Positions 11,101 to 22,073 of a stretch of 64,000 nt of DNA are shown one piece after another. The stretch covers positions 18,437,001 to 18,501,000 of the forward strand of contig JBANSL010000019.1 of NCBI GenBank assembly GCA_037127255.1, written 5' to 3'. Source of the DNA: Persicaria tinctoria (taxonomy: Eukaryota > Streptophyta > Magnoliopsida > Caryophyllales > Polygonaceae). Each line of letters opens with the position of its first letter. Position 1 is the stretch's first letter. The position numbers and the translations under genes were made by a program. The notes beneath the pieces were generated by a model. The model searched no databases and had not been told where the DNA came from. It saw nothing but the letters and a program-made list of their open reading frames with translations.

Positions 11101-12098
11101 CATTTGTGGGCGAACACTCATAAATGGCATTGGTAGGATCCATAGACACCCACTTCAACCAATCACAAATTGACAACAACCCACCGCCTTCCTCTGCAGC
11201 TCTCTTAATACTCTCTGTCTCTCTCTCTCTCTATGTGAATTGTCATTGTGAAGGGGGTGCTCAAGTTGATGCTTGAGCTTCATTCATCCTCCCATGTAGA
11301 TTGTAGATTGTAGATTGTAGACCTTCTTCCTGTGTGTTTACTGTGTTTTTCCATTTGCTTCCTTGCTTTCTCCTTTCACTATCTCTCCTTTATTTTTTTC
11401 TGTGCCCTCTGAAATTGAGAGCAAAATACATCATTTCTTTCCCTTTTTACGCTCTTCCTTCTTTTTGATACTGTTCCACTGCACCTCTCCTCTCTGCCTC
11501 CAGAATCTCTCAGTTTCCCCACTTGGTTTTTCATTTTCACTTTTCTTTCCCATTTTACTGATTTTTCTTGAATTGCTTTCCCCCCTTCCTTGTTGTGAGT
11601 ATATTATTAACCCCTCTCCCCCCACCCTTTTGTTCTTCAATTCTCAATGCTATGATATAGATATCCCCCTTCCCCAATTAATTATTCAAAGCACTTTTGT
11701 AGCTTTAGAAATCTACAAGTCTTGCAAAATTCAGGGTTTTCCTACTCCTAGATTTTATTTTCTTGTTCTCAGTGGGTTAAAAAATATAGCAGATATCTTG
11801 AGATCTCAATTCAAGGTTAGGGTTTTTTCTCCCTGTGTTCTTCAATTCCCATGTTTCATCAGCTGATTTTTTCATAGATCTTAACCCTAATTTTGATCCA
11901 ATCTGAGATTCTTTCAGATGGTGCTGCTTTTGTTGCTGATTTTGGCATTGTGAAATCCCAATTTCATATGGCAAAATCAGCTCAGAGCAGATCAAGTCAC
12001 ACCTAAATGCTGCCACAGATCATCTATCAGATTCAATAAAAAAAATCCTCAATTTGTTTTTTTTTATTTATTAAAAAAAAAAAAAAAAAAAGTCCTTG
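11101..12098 (+). promoter_or_regulatory. Probable promoter and 5' leader of the MYB gene
   Basis: About 1 kb upstream of the MYB start codon without a credible ORF. It has a CT-rich tract (11209-11232), typical of plant core promoters and 5' leaders, then long T/C-rich sequence. A possible leader-intron donor is AAGGTTAGG near 11815. A 19-base A-run lies at 12073-12091, immediately before the start codon. No clear TATA box was identified, so the transcription start is unknown. Confidence 0.4.
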
Positions 12099-13365
12099 AT
12101 GAGTTGGGGAATGGAAGTGCTGTCACCGGCACCTTATCTACCAAAGGCAAGCTGGGCGAATGAAGAGAGCAAGAGAACGGAGTGGACCCATGCCGAGAAC
12201 AAGCAGTTCGAGGACTCTCTCGCCGTCTACGACAAGGACACGCCGGACAGGTGGCAGAAGGTGGCGGAGCTGATCCCCGGAAAGACCGTTAAAGACGTGA
12301 TCCGCCAGTATAAGGAGCTTGAAGATGATGTCAGCAAGATTGAAGCAGGGCTTCTCCCTATCCCAATCAGGGAATACACCACCTCTTCACCTTTCACATT
12401 GGAGCTGGTTAACCATCTTAATGCCCATTCCTTTGATGGCTTCCGGCATGGCTTCGCTGCCGCTGCAAAGCAACGAACCCCCGATCAGGAGCGGAAGAAA
12501 GGGGTTCCATGGACTGAGGAAGAACACAGGTTGGAATTTCAATCACAATTTTTTTCCTGTTATTTGTACCTTCTAGTCTTTCGGAAACACTCTCTCGAGT
12601 CGTTCGGGAAAAGAGTGCGTACATCCTTACCACCAAACCTGCTTAACCGCGGGCTACACCTGCACCTTTTGATTTGTCAGATTTTGCAATTATTTTTATA
12701 TGATTATTAATTTGTGTTTGTTATCAGAATGTGTGAATTTATTAATATGTTTTGAAAAAACAGTACTGTCTGCATCTGCAGATCAGTTGTACTTTGACAT
12801 TGAAGTTTTTAAGAGCACTGTTAGACAATGGTTGTGACTTAACATGTGGGTACTTCATTGACACACAATTCCATGACTTCATTTCCTTACCTACCCGGCC
12901 AAATGATTGTACGTATTTCAAGGTTCAGTCTTATATCGCTTCGGTTGAATCAGGTTGTTCTTGATGGGTCTAAAGAAGTATGGAAAGGGGGACTGGAGGA
13001 ACATCTCGCGCAACTATGTGGTGACAAGGACGCCGACCCAGGTAGCCAGCCATGCTCAGAAGTACTTCATAAGGCAACTTTCAGGAGGGAAGGACAAGAG
13101 GAGGGCAAGCATCCATGACATAACGACGTCGAGCCTCGACACCCAGGCCACGGTTGGCTCACCGGACGAGGGCAAGAGGTCTGGGTCGCCGGACTCGTCT
13201 ACTGTCACTTACAGCCAGCAGCAGTATAGCCAGATGAGCTCTGTGGCTAATAAGACGGCCTCTAGTTTCAATGGAAGGCAAGGTGGTGCAGTGAATGTGC
13301 TCATGGCACCATATGGAATGAACACATATGGGTTCATTGGACACCATCAACACATGGGTTTCTAG
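12099..13365 (+). CDS. DIVARICATA-like MYB (R-R type) transcription factor
   Basis: A nuclear DNA-binding protein with two separated single MYB repeats. Exon 1 is 12099-12529 and exon 2 is 12954-13365; the intron is GT (12530) to CAG (12953), and joining restores an Arg codon, giving 280 aa. The N-terminus [10 protein letters not shown] is typical of the family, and supports the ATG at 12099 over the in-frame ATG at 12111. Repeat 1 spans about residues 27-85 (EWT...RWQKVA...[11 protein letters not shown]). Repeat 2 spans about 137-185, begins [12 protein letters not shown] and ends with the diagnostic VASHAQKYF (174-182). A basic [10 protein letters not shown] follows. The C-terminus is Ser/Gln-rich and probably regulatory. 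Family members (DIV, I-box-binding MYBs) control floral asymmetry, sugar or stress responses; which role applies cannot be told from sequence. The gene looks intact although surrounded by retroelements. Confidence 0.93.
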
Positions 13366-13679
13366 ATGCAAGCTAAGTTACTAGCATTAATGAGTACCCT
13401 CATGGATGATGATGGTTTTCATTTTATTTTTTTTGGGTGTTTTTTTAGTAATTGATTTTCTTTGTATGATCTAGTACTGTGAATGTACATGTTTAATTAT
13501 TAACCAGAATTTGAACTGAAGCAGCTGCAATAAGTACACTCGTATTCGAAGTATCGATACAGGAATAATTTGGAATAAACTATCCTTATTAGCTTGTTAT
13601 AAACAATTAGTACATTGCACTAAACAAATCCCAAATATTCTTGATTAGGACTAAGTTTTACTTTAGAGCCGTACAGTTG
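13366..13679. other. MYB 3' flank
   Basis: AT-rich, with no gene. It probably includes the 3' UTR; no clear poly(A) signal could be assigned with confidence. Confidence 0.5.
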
Positions 13680-13692
13680 AAGTAGAGAGATT

Positions 13693-13868
13693 TTTTTATT
13701 TTTTTTACAGTATGCAAACATTCGGAGCTATTATATAAAACATGTAAACGAGCTCCGAGATCATCCTGATGGATGATGGTACAAAGATCCCTATTAAAAG
13801 AGATTGTAGATCTAATGATGCCTGCAACTTTGTTAGTTTCTCTATAGATGTGTCTGTATTCAACCGCT
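13693..13868 (-). mobile_element. 5'-truncated LINE, 3' end only (176 bp)
   Basis: Read on the minus strand it encodes the end of a LINE RNase H (VEYRHIYRETNKVAG, then FNRDLC), close to the tail of the 6.8-kb LINE (VEYNHIYREANKVAD, FNRELC). A T-rich tract at 13691-13707 is the reversed A tail. Flanking 13-bp direct repeats AAGTAGAGAGATT lie at 13680-13692 and 13869-13881. This is a classic dead-on-arrival insertion. Confidence 0.85.
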
Positions 13869-13881
13869 AAGTAGAGAGATT

Positions 13882-14195
13882 CTTGCACGTGGTGGGGGTT
13901 GGATTTGTCTTTTGTATTTTGAGATCCCTCAATAACTTCACTGTCAAGTGCCTTTGATCACCTCATATTTGTCCTTCATGGATTGATTGATGCTGCATTA
14001 ATCACATCGATCAATGCACGGTTTGCCTTCTTGATCTCGAATTAGAGGACCTAGTCGAAGAGTTCTCAGGATTTGACAAAGAAAAAACGACATATCATGG
14101 AAGTATTCTTTCTTTTTCTTGTTCGTCCTAGTCACATGAGGATTCTGTTGCAAAGTTTCTCTCCTGTTGCAAAGTTTCTTTTTTCTGTTGCAAAG
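13882..14195. other. Unassigned spacer before the Copia fragment
   Basis: No protein similarity or terminal repeat is visible. Triplicated TCTGTTGCAAAGTTTC-like sequence occurs at 14145-14200. Confidence 0.4.
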
Positions 14196-15466
14196 TTTTC
14201 AACTGTGAGGATTCTGATTGCAGTGGCCACTGTCAGAAGTTGGAATCTACATCAACTAGATGTGAATAATTCTTTTCTTCATGGAAAGCTAGAGGAAGAA
14301 GTATATATGATACCTCCAGAAGGCTATGTTACTAGCAAACCTGGCCAAGTTTGTAGATTGAAGAAATCTATCTATGGCCTTAAGCAAGCATATCTAGATA
14401 GTGGAACAAAGAGTTGTGTAAGTTCTTAGTGAGCCTGGGATATGAGCAGTGTATTGAAGATTACTCATTGTTCATTAAGCAGATTCATAATGGCATTGTC
14501 GTTGCCTTAATTTATGCGGATGATTTATTGATTACTGGTGATGATGTTAGGGTGATAAATGAGACTAAAGCAGCTTTGCATAGAGCCTTTACTATAAAGG
14601 ATCTTGACATTGCAAGATATTTCCTTGGTCTTGAAATTATGCATGATAGAAATGGGACCATGTTACATCAAAGGAAATATATCCTTCTATCCTTGATGAT
14701 TATCAGATGTTGGAGTGCAAAGCAACATCTTTTCCTCTTCCTAGAGGTTTAAAGTTATCCACTGACAATGGACAGGTATTGCAAGATCCTGAGAAGTATA
14801 GAAGATTAGTAGGCAAACTATCGTTCCTTAATTTGTCTAGACCAGACATCTCTTATGTAGTGCAACACCTGAGTCAGTTCATGGTGGAGCCTAGAAAACC
14901 ACATTATGATGTTGCACTTCATGTGGTTAAATACTTGAGAGGGGCAGTGTCCACCGCCCTTTATTATCCAAAGGAATCCTTCATGGGATTGTCTGCCTAT
15001 TGTGATGCTGATTGGGGGGCCTGTCAATTCAGTGCCAAGTCTCTCACTGGATATTGTGTATTATTTGGAAGACCATTGGTCTGGAAGACTAACAAACAAG
15101 TCACTGTCTCTAAATCATCTACTGAGGCAGAATACAAACGCATGCCAACCTCAGCAAGTGAATTAGTATGGGTTGAAGGTGTTTTTACAGAGATTGAAAG
15201 TATGTGTCCCATTGCCTATACCTCTATTTTGTGATAGCAAGTCTGCAATACACATAGCTGAAAATCCAGTGTTCCATGAAAGAACCAAGCATCTTAAGAT
15301 TGATTGCCATTATGTGCGTGAGAAGTTGCAAGAGGGATTTCTTCTTCCACATGTTAGAACTGGAGTACAGTTAGCAGATCTTCTCACTAAGCCCCTTGGT
15401 GAAAGACAACATCACTTTCTCTCGTCCAAGTTGGGTCTTGTTGGTCTCCCACCATGCCCAACTTGA
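14196..15466 (+). pseudogene. Copia pol 3' part: reverse transcriptase and RNase H (broken)
   Basis: C-terminal half of a Ty1/Copia polyprotein. Reverse transcriptase motifs: [29 protein letters not shown], then, after a frameshift near 14400, the catalytic YADDLLITGDD (about 14513) and YFLGLEI. RNase H/connection: DPEKYRRLVGKL, RPDISYVVQHLSQFM, CDADWG, SKSSTEAEYK, and after another frameshift near 15200 CDSKSAIHIAENPVFHERTK and QLADLLTKPLG. Gag, protease and integrase are absent upstream, so only the 3' end of the element remains. It is followed directly by a polypurine tract and an LTR. Dead by frameshift and truncation. Confidence 0.92.
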
Positions 15467-15483
15467 AGGGGGGGGGGGGGGGG
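15464..15483 (+). other. Polypurine tract of the Copia element
   Basis: Purine-only run AAGG followed by an uninterrupted G-run of about 17 bases, directly after the pol stop codon and before the 3' LTR. This is the position of the plus-strand primer in LTR retrotransposons. Confidence 0.7.
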
Positions 15484-15672
15484 TATGAACATTATGATCC
15501 ATGTTTATATTCAATGATCATGGATCATGATCATTACCATTTCATTTCATGTCCTTGAGACTTAGCTAAGTGCTCTTATTCTATCTATTTTGTCCTTTTG
15601 TGTAATAAGGCCTTTTGTCCCATCTAGGTAGGATCATGTGCTAGAGACATGACTTTTATTTGCACTCATATA

Positions 15673-18600
15673 CAGTGGCGGAACCTGGACAAAAGTTTTG
15701 CAGGGGCCAATTTTTTTTTTAGGGTTTGGAACCTAGTCAAGCTAGGAGGCTCATCCCTGCGCCTTTTTCATTTATACTAAAAAAAAGTACATATATAGGA
15801 GGGGACTTGATGCCAAAACTCCATATAAAAACTAAATTATAGTGAATTCTACTGTATTTAAATAGTACTATACGTTCTTTCATAGAAATAAATTCATCTA
15901 AAATATTATCTGATGTAAAGGTCTTAACCATTTCCCTTTCAATGTAAAAGTCTTAACCATTTCCCTTTCAATGTAAACAACTAAGTTATCTGCCAAAAAA
16001 TCATCTTCCATCTTGTTTCTCAACCTTGTTTTGATGATTTTCATTGCTAAAAATGCCCATTCACTAATAGCAGTAGACACCGGAAGAGTCAAAACAAGGT
16101 GAATCAATCTATCAAATAAATAATATCTGGTTCCCCTCTTTGTCTCCACCAACTTCATGCATAACTCTTGAATAGATGACAATGACTGCAGGACCGGATG
16201 ATTATGCACATCAATCTGAAAAGAGATCAACAGATATCTCAAGTCAATCTTCTCTTGATCTGTAAAATCACATGGGTAATATTTGTCCACGAGTAAACAG
16301 ATTGCATCAATATTGAACGACTTGTATGAATTTCTTGGATCCAAAGCACTGCTAAGAGTTAAAAGCTCTACAACAGACTCACCAAACCTGCAATCAAGTT
16401 CATGCATCTGAGCATCTATTGCAGCAACAAATATATCAAAGTGAAAATGGTGCTCTAATGTAACATCTCTTTATCGACGACGGCCCCGCCCTTCAAAATA
16501 AGGGGCATCCATGCAAGGAACATCAATTTCAAATTTTTTAGAGAATGAAACAACTTGGTCAAGAAAGGTGACCCATCCATCTTCTCTAAAAATTTGAATC
16601 ATTTTCTTTGTATCTGAAACCAAATGCATAGCATTTGATATGTCTTGATTCTTTTGTTGCAAGGCTTAACAAAGACCATTTGTCATACCCATAATCTCCT
16701 TCATCAGATGCATAACAAAAACAAACTCAAATGAAGTGATCATTTTGCTAGCTGCATTACCATCTCCTCTTTGTTGATAGGTTGAGCTTTCTTTCTCAAT
16801 TTTTTCAAGCATTATAATAGTTGGACCAAATAACCACATTAAGCTGCAAAGAGAATGAAAGTGTGAACTCCATCGAGTGTCACATGGTCTTGTTAATGTG
16901 CCAACCTGATTTGCTCCCTTTCCACTTTCAAGTTCACCAATAGATAACAAATGAGCAAGTTCTTCTACTTGAGCATCTTGTAATTGATAATGGCATTTAC
17001 AAGAAGATGAAAAAAACATTGATAATACAACTCAAATTGGAGAAGAACTGATGGACAGGAATTACCTCACGAGATGCAGTAACTAGGGCCAACTGCAATC
17101 TATGAGCAAAGCAATGCACATAGTACGCAAATGGACAATCATTAAGAAACAAAGCCTGCAATCCTTTCCACTCTCCACGTATATTCCTAGCTCCATCATA
17201 CCCTTGTCCGCGAATATTTTGTACATCAAGTGAATGACGAGAAAGAATGACACAAATTTCATTCTTTAGAGTTGCCGCTGAAGTGTCTTTAACATGAGAG
17301 AGATCGAAGAATCGGTCTTCTATAACACCATCTCTATCGACAAATCTCAAAACAAGAGACATTTGTTCTCTTTTAGACTCATCACGGGCTTCATCAACAA
17401 TGATACAGTACTTCGAATCCACAATATCTTCACGAATCTTACTCCTCACTTTGCTTGCCATTACTTGTAAAATTTCCTTTTGAATTAGAGGGGATGTGTA
17501 CTTGGCATGTTTAGGAGCATTCTCTAAAACAATTTGTGCAACCTTTTCATTATATGCAGCCAAAAGTTTGATCAACTCAAGAAAACTACCTGGATTTTTT
17601 TACTCCAAAGTTTCATCTTGGCCTCGAAAAGCACATCCCTGTCTTGCTAGGTAGCGAACAACATCAATAGAAGTTTTCACTCGCAGTTGATTGTTTAAAA
17701 TCTGCTCCCGTGTTTGCGCATAGATCACTTTTTCGATATGTCTTGATTGCTTTAACAAATCATCACAAGCTTGCACAGCCACATTATGAGGTGAGCAGGG
17801 ATCCTCCCCGATATGATTTAAAAATGCAAATCTTTTCCCATGTATCATTCACCTTCTTCCAATTTCGAAATCCTTTCACACAAAATACATCCCACCCAGG
17901 CCGTTGAATTGGCTTCATTGTGAACAAATAGCAAGGTAAACAACATGATGCATCAGTAGAGGGGGAATATTCAAGCCATGAAGAAAACTTTGTGTACCAT
18001 GACGCTTGAAATCGACGAACTCGATTCTTTCCTGAATCTGACATTGGAAAACTTTCAAGATGAATTTGATAAGGTCCAAAATTCAAATAAGCACGTCTAA
18101 TCTCATCGAGCTTGTTGACCGGATAATCCCACATATATGGACGCTTACCAGGATCCCTTTTTATATTAGTGCCATCGACATTGAGTTGAGGTTGTTGCTG
18201 CTCAGCAATTGAGTCTACTCGAATGTCTGGATTCTTGGGTGCCACAACTTCTAGATCAGTTCTTGGAGGATTAGCAGGAGGTTCGAAAACGGTAGCGTCG
18301 ACAGGAAAGCTTAATGGAGCAGCAGTAGCAGTAGCGTTGACTTCTATTGGAGAATTTGTAGATGTTTCTTCTTGTTTTCTTTTGAAGAACGAATCAATGG
18401 TTTTCATCCTCTTCATTTTGAATTAGGATTTTTGAGATATTCTAGTGTTCCACCCTATGAATTAGGGTTTGAATTAGGATTTAGGAGATATTTATTCTTT
18501 TCAATTCAATTAAGAGGTATAATTTTAAGTGGTTGAGATACTAAAAATATGGAAGTTAAAAATAAAAACCTTTTTTTTTTGTCAACTAAATAAAATCTTA

Positions 18601-18891
18601 AGGTGAGGAAATCTAAATGTTCTAAAAAGATTTTGTTTTTAAAAAGAAATCTAACGATTTTAAAAAAAAAAAAAACAAACTAGCTAACGTGGGCTATTGA
18701 ACAATCTAATAATTTTTTTTTTCAAAAAAAAACGGTAAAAGAGCAATATGTTGATGCGGTTGCTTGCACCGAATTGAAAATTGAAAGGAGTGAATCCATA
18801 ATCTGTAACACATATATACACATACTATTAAAATAAAATTTCTGCCGGGGTGGCCATGGCCCCCACTCGCCTATGAAAGCTTCCACCACTT
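15673..18891 (-). mobile_element. hAT DNA transposon, 3.2 kb, exact 8-bp target duplication
   Basis: The left terminus is CAGTGGCGGAACC; the right terminus, read inward on the minus strand, is AAGTGGTGGAAGC, matching at most positions. The flanking octamer CTCATATA is identical at 15665-15672 and 18892-18899. An 8-bp duplication and CAGNGGCGG-type ends are hAT hallmarks (established knowledge). The element encodes a hAT-type transposase on the minus strand. A 29-bp tandem duplication (15921-15978) lies in the region for the protein's C-terminus. Confidence 0.92.
15898..18416 (-). pseudogene. hAT transposase (TTF-type zinc finger, hAT dimerisation), broken
   Basis: Similar to plant zinc-finger MYM-type/TTF-type hAT proteins. 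It starts with MKRMKTIDSFFKRK at 18416. The TTF-type zinc-finger region (YPSTDASCCLPCYLF-like, GWDVFCVKGFRNWKK) lies at about 17850-18010. The catalytic core has IIVDEARDESKREQMSLVLRFVD (17330-17410) and YVHCFAHRLQLALV (17080-17120). Then come CDTRWSSH (about 16880) and the C-terminal dimerisation block LPVSTAISEWAF...KTRLRNKMEDDFLADNLVVYIERE (15960-16090), where the usual SERAFS has become SEWAFL. Frameshifts or stops near 17850, 17595, 17000, 16666 and 16470 break it into six pieces. Reading continues in order, so decay is by point changes rather than rearrangement. No activity is expected. Confidence 0.9.
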
Positions 18892-19207
18892 CTCATATAA
18901 AAGCAATGCACTCACTACCAAGAGTGGTAGGGTTTTGGGATTCCTGCCGTCATTGATCAGCTCCCACATTTGTCATTTGTTGCTCTATGTCCTCATATGA
19001 AGAACATTGATTGTTCTTACTGATTTTGCCTTATTTCTGCTCTAAAATCAGCTTATTACAGCTGATTTAAAGTCTATTTTCACAACTAGTTTAATGTCGG
19101 AAATGATTGGTACCGGTGAGCTAAAGTTGTCAAATTATATATCATACAGAAACATCAAAATGAGGATTACAGCATAAAGAATACAAGAGCCATGGACATA
19201 TATTATT

Positions 19208-19500
19208 ATTTTTTTTTTTTGAACCGAAAAGAATTTGACAAGGCCAAATATAGAATTTGTCACTTGCCAAGCGCATCCCTAAGGATGTTAGAACTAAGTT
19301 CTATGTCGTCATGCGAGATACCAGATAAAGCTATATTAAGGTGCAAAAGACGATCTGCAGCTCGGTTAGCTTCACGGTAAATGTGGCAGACCTGAGAAGA
19401 GCTGAAGCAGCTCAAGGAGACGAGAGCGTCAGAGACGATCATTTCAATTTCTCCCGGTATGGATCAAATGCCTTTTAGGTAATTAATAACGGTGAGGTTG
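19208..19500 (-). mobile_element. 5'-truncated LINE, 3' end only (293 bp)
   Basis: Minus-strand reading gives the C-terminus of LINE RNase H (CHIYREANRAADRLLH). The T-rich start (19208-19220) is the reversed A tail. Exact 16-bp target duplications ATGGACATATATTATT are at 19192-19207 and 19501-19516. Confidence 0.88.
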
Positions 19501-19634
19501 ATGGACATATATTATTTGGTTGAGTCACAACTCACACAAAACACACCCTCCTTACATTCCACAAATATCTCTACACTGCAATAGTTCTTGGGGAAATTTT
19601 GCATTCACATGTAACCTTTACTTTATGTTTGGTA

Positions 19635-19790
19635 CTACTACCTCCGATCCAAAATATATGTCGTTTGACTTTTCAACACGTATTTTAAGGAGGTAAAAAC
19701 CATATAAAATATCAACTTTTTTAAAATTATTTTTTTTACAACTTAATATTTGTTGATAATAAATATTAAATTGTAAAAAAAATTAATATA
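19635..19790. mobile_element. Partial Stowaway-like MITE
   Basis: Begins TACTACCTCCGATCCAAAA, related to the CTCCCTCCGTTCC terminus of the complete copies at 20077, 36724 and 56467, and shares the internal TATAAAATAT and AAGGAG blocks. No right terminus (GGAACGGAGG) is found, so the copy is truncated. Confidence 0.6.
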
Positions 19791-20076
19791 TTACCTGTTA
19801 TATATTACGTGGGTATTTGGACTAAATTTGTCCAAAAGCAAGGCAATTGAAGATAGTGGGTGACCCCATATCTCACTATCATAAAAGTATCTTTAAGTAC
19901 AGCTTGCTCTAACCAACACCGGTTGGACTCTACAAAACTGATTTAACCTATATTTACCGGCGATAAAATAAAAGTAATGATTGGAAAAGAGAAAAATACG
20001 GAGTAATAATTATTATTAGTGGGAACATGTGGCATGATACTTACGGAGTATATGACTTGAGTTGGCTTGAATTATA

Positions 20077-20310
20077 CTCCCTCCGTTCCAAAATACATGG
20101 GTTTTTAGTTTTCGACACACTTTTTAAGGAGTGAAAAACTATATAAAATATTATTTTTTTATTAAATTTTTTATATAATTTGATACTTATTAGTAATAAG
20201 TATCAAATGATATAAAAAATTTGATTAAAAAAATAATATTTCATAGAGTTTTTCGCTCCTTAAAAAACGTGTCAAAAAGAAAAGGCCCATGTATTATGGA
20301 ACGGAGGTAG
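20077..20310. mobile_element. Stowaway MITE (Tc1/mariner type), 234 bp
   Basis: Terminal inverted repeats CTCCCTCCGTTCC and GGAACGGAGGTAG, flanked by TA dinucleotides at 20075-20076 and 20311-20312. The interior is an AT-rich palindrome. It has no coding capacity and depends on a mariner transposase in trans. Confidence 0.93.
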
Positions 20311-20316
20311 TATATA

Positions 20317-22017
20317 GGAAAAATTGCATAAAACCACCCTTTAAATAGGGTATTTTGTGTGAAACCACCCCTTAAAGCAAAACTTGCAGAAAACCACTCG
20401 TTAAAACCGTTTTCTTTCCAAAGTCACACCAATCACCAAATTTCCATTAATTGAATATTAAAGTGTGTGACAAATCAATTATATCCCTTTTATTATTATT
20501 ATTATTATTTTATTTTATCCAATCGATATTAATTAATTTTTACTTTTAACATGTTTTTCAAAAGTAATTTTTTTATAAAAATATCATTTTATATATATAA
20601 TTTCACACTTATTAGTAAAAACACTCTATAAAAAATAGATATAATTGATGTTTTATATATTTTAAAAAGTGTATATTACCAAAGGGCTACTTGAAGAAAA
20701 CAATTTTTTTTAAAAATGATATTTCATATAGTTTTTATTAATCTAAAAATATGTTCACTATTCCACATACTTTTTTAGGATAATAAAAAATATATGAAAC
20801 ATTATTTTTTTTTTTAAAATATTTTCTTCAAGTAGCCCTAATATTACAAATTTTTTATATGTATAAAATGTAAATTAGACATAATTTTTTATAGATTTTT
20901 TTGTAAGTATGAAATTATTATTTTTTAAAAATATTTTTTTGATATTTTATAGTTTTTTTTTGCTTTTGAAAACATGTCAAAAAAGTTAAATATCAACTAA
21001 TCTCAATTGAAATGAGTAAACTAATAATAAAATAAGGGGTATAATTAAATTTCTACACACTTTAACATTTAATTAAGGGAAAACTAATTAAAATACCCTC
21101 ACCTTTGGGAGTGTGGTAAAAATATATCCTCAACTTTCAAATGTAATAAAAATATCCCGACCTTTGAGGGTAGTGGTAATATATCACCACAAGTTTTTTC
21201 ACGAGTCAAAAATGCTGATGAGGCAATCTACATGGATTTTTTACAAGGGTTTTCTTAAACAGTGTTCTACTGTCCTTAGGAAAAAAATAAAGAGCTTAAC
21301 TGAGTTCATACCCAACACATTTTCCTCCCTTATGTCTTCTTTCGTGGTCGCCTCTTGAATTGGCTTCCAAGTCTTTCAGGTAGCTCATGGTTCCTCTTCA
21401 ATGTCAGTCTTTCTCCCTCGTGGTCGTCGACTATCTTGAGATGTCTCTCTCACATCTTCTTCACCTCTAATTCGTTCACAGAATTGGTTGGGTAAATTTT
21501 ATTTTTTTCACCTCTTCTTTGTTGTGGTCGATTTAGTTTTGTTGTCGGTTTGGTGTTAGGAATAGTTGTGTTGTGTTAATTTGAGGCAATTTTGATCGGA
21601 TTAGTTGCTTGGTTGAATCAATTTCGTTTTTCGGGTTTAATTAATTATCGTTTTATTTATTTTTTTCCCTAAGGAAACCGTTCAAGAAAACCCAATTTTC
21701 GTGCTAATTTGTAAAAAAGGCTTTCATGTATGCTGTCTTGTCAAAAATAAATCCACGTAGGCTACCTTGTCAGCATTTTTGACCCATGAGAAAACACAGA
21801 GTAATATATTACCACCACCCTCAAAGATCGGGATATTTTTATTACATTTGAAAGTTGAGGATATATTTTTACCATACCTCCAAAGGTGGGGGTATGTTAA
21901 TTATTTTTCCCTTTAATTAACGAAAATTGGGTGATGGGTGTTACTTTGCAAAGAAAACAATTTTAACGGGTGGTTTTCTTTAATTTTTGTTTTAAAGGGT
22001 GATTTTATGCAATTTAG

Positions 22018-22019
<2 letters not shown>
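20317..22019. mobile_element. Outer foldback element (~870 bp without its nested insert)
   Basis: The left arm (from 20317, AAATTGCATAAAACCACCC) matches in inverted orientation the right end at about 21913-22019 (ends GGGTGATTTTATGCAATTTAGCC). Further matching blocks around the CAAATTTCCATTAATTGAA/TTAATTAACGAAAATTGG pair continue the arms to the nested insert. It contains a complete Mutator-like element (21077-21912). A long TA microsatellite at the right edge obscures any target duplication. Confidence 0.72.
21077..21912. mobile_element. Non-autonomous Mutator-like foldback, copy A (836 bp)
   Basis: Ends in GGGAAAACTAATTAAAAT and its complement-like right end, with long inverted arms of about 200 bp. 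An exact 9-bp target duplication TTTAATTAA lies at 21068-21076 and 21913-21921; nine bases is the Mutator/MULE signature. The central part (21290-21650) is unique and shared with copy B at 25259-26083. No transposase is encoded. Confidence 0.9.

Positions 22020-22070
<51 letters not shown>
22020..22070. repeat. TA dinucleotide microsatellite
   Basis: About 25 uninterrupted TA units between two elements. Confidence 0.95.

Positions 22071-22073
<3 letters not shown>

Larger units (their letters stand above)
15484..19084 (+). mobile_element. Copia 3' LTR split by a hAT insertion
   Basis: The LTR begins just after the polypurine tract (15484-15672), is interrupted by the hAT element, and resumes at 18900. 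Re-joining the flanks gives CATATAAAAGCAATGCACTC, a plausible LTR TATA box, so the transposon landed in the promoter. The right end is set tentatively at about 19084 (TTTTCACA) because no 5' LTR is present for comparison. The LTR would be about 370 bp. Confidence 0.6.

Noticed and set aside
12560..12690. SINE inside the MYB intron
   Set aside because: The GC-rich patch with AAGGATGTACGCACTC-like sequence on the minus strand resembles part of some plant SINEs, but no A/B boxes, tail or target duplication could be shown.
12096..12710. MYB protein ending at 12710 without splicing
   Set aside because: Reading past 12529 leaves the MYB repeat unfinished; splicing to 12954 restores the conserved EEEHRLFL and SHAQKYF blocks.
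20317..22019. Nine-base target duplication for the outer foldback
   Set aside because: TAGTATATA and TTATATATA differ at two positions and lie in TA-rich sequence, so the match is not informative.
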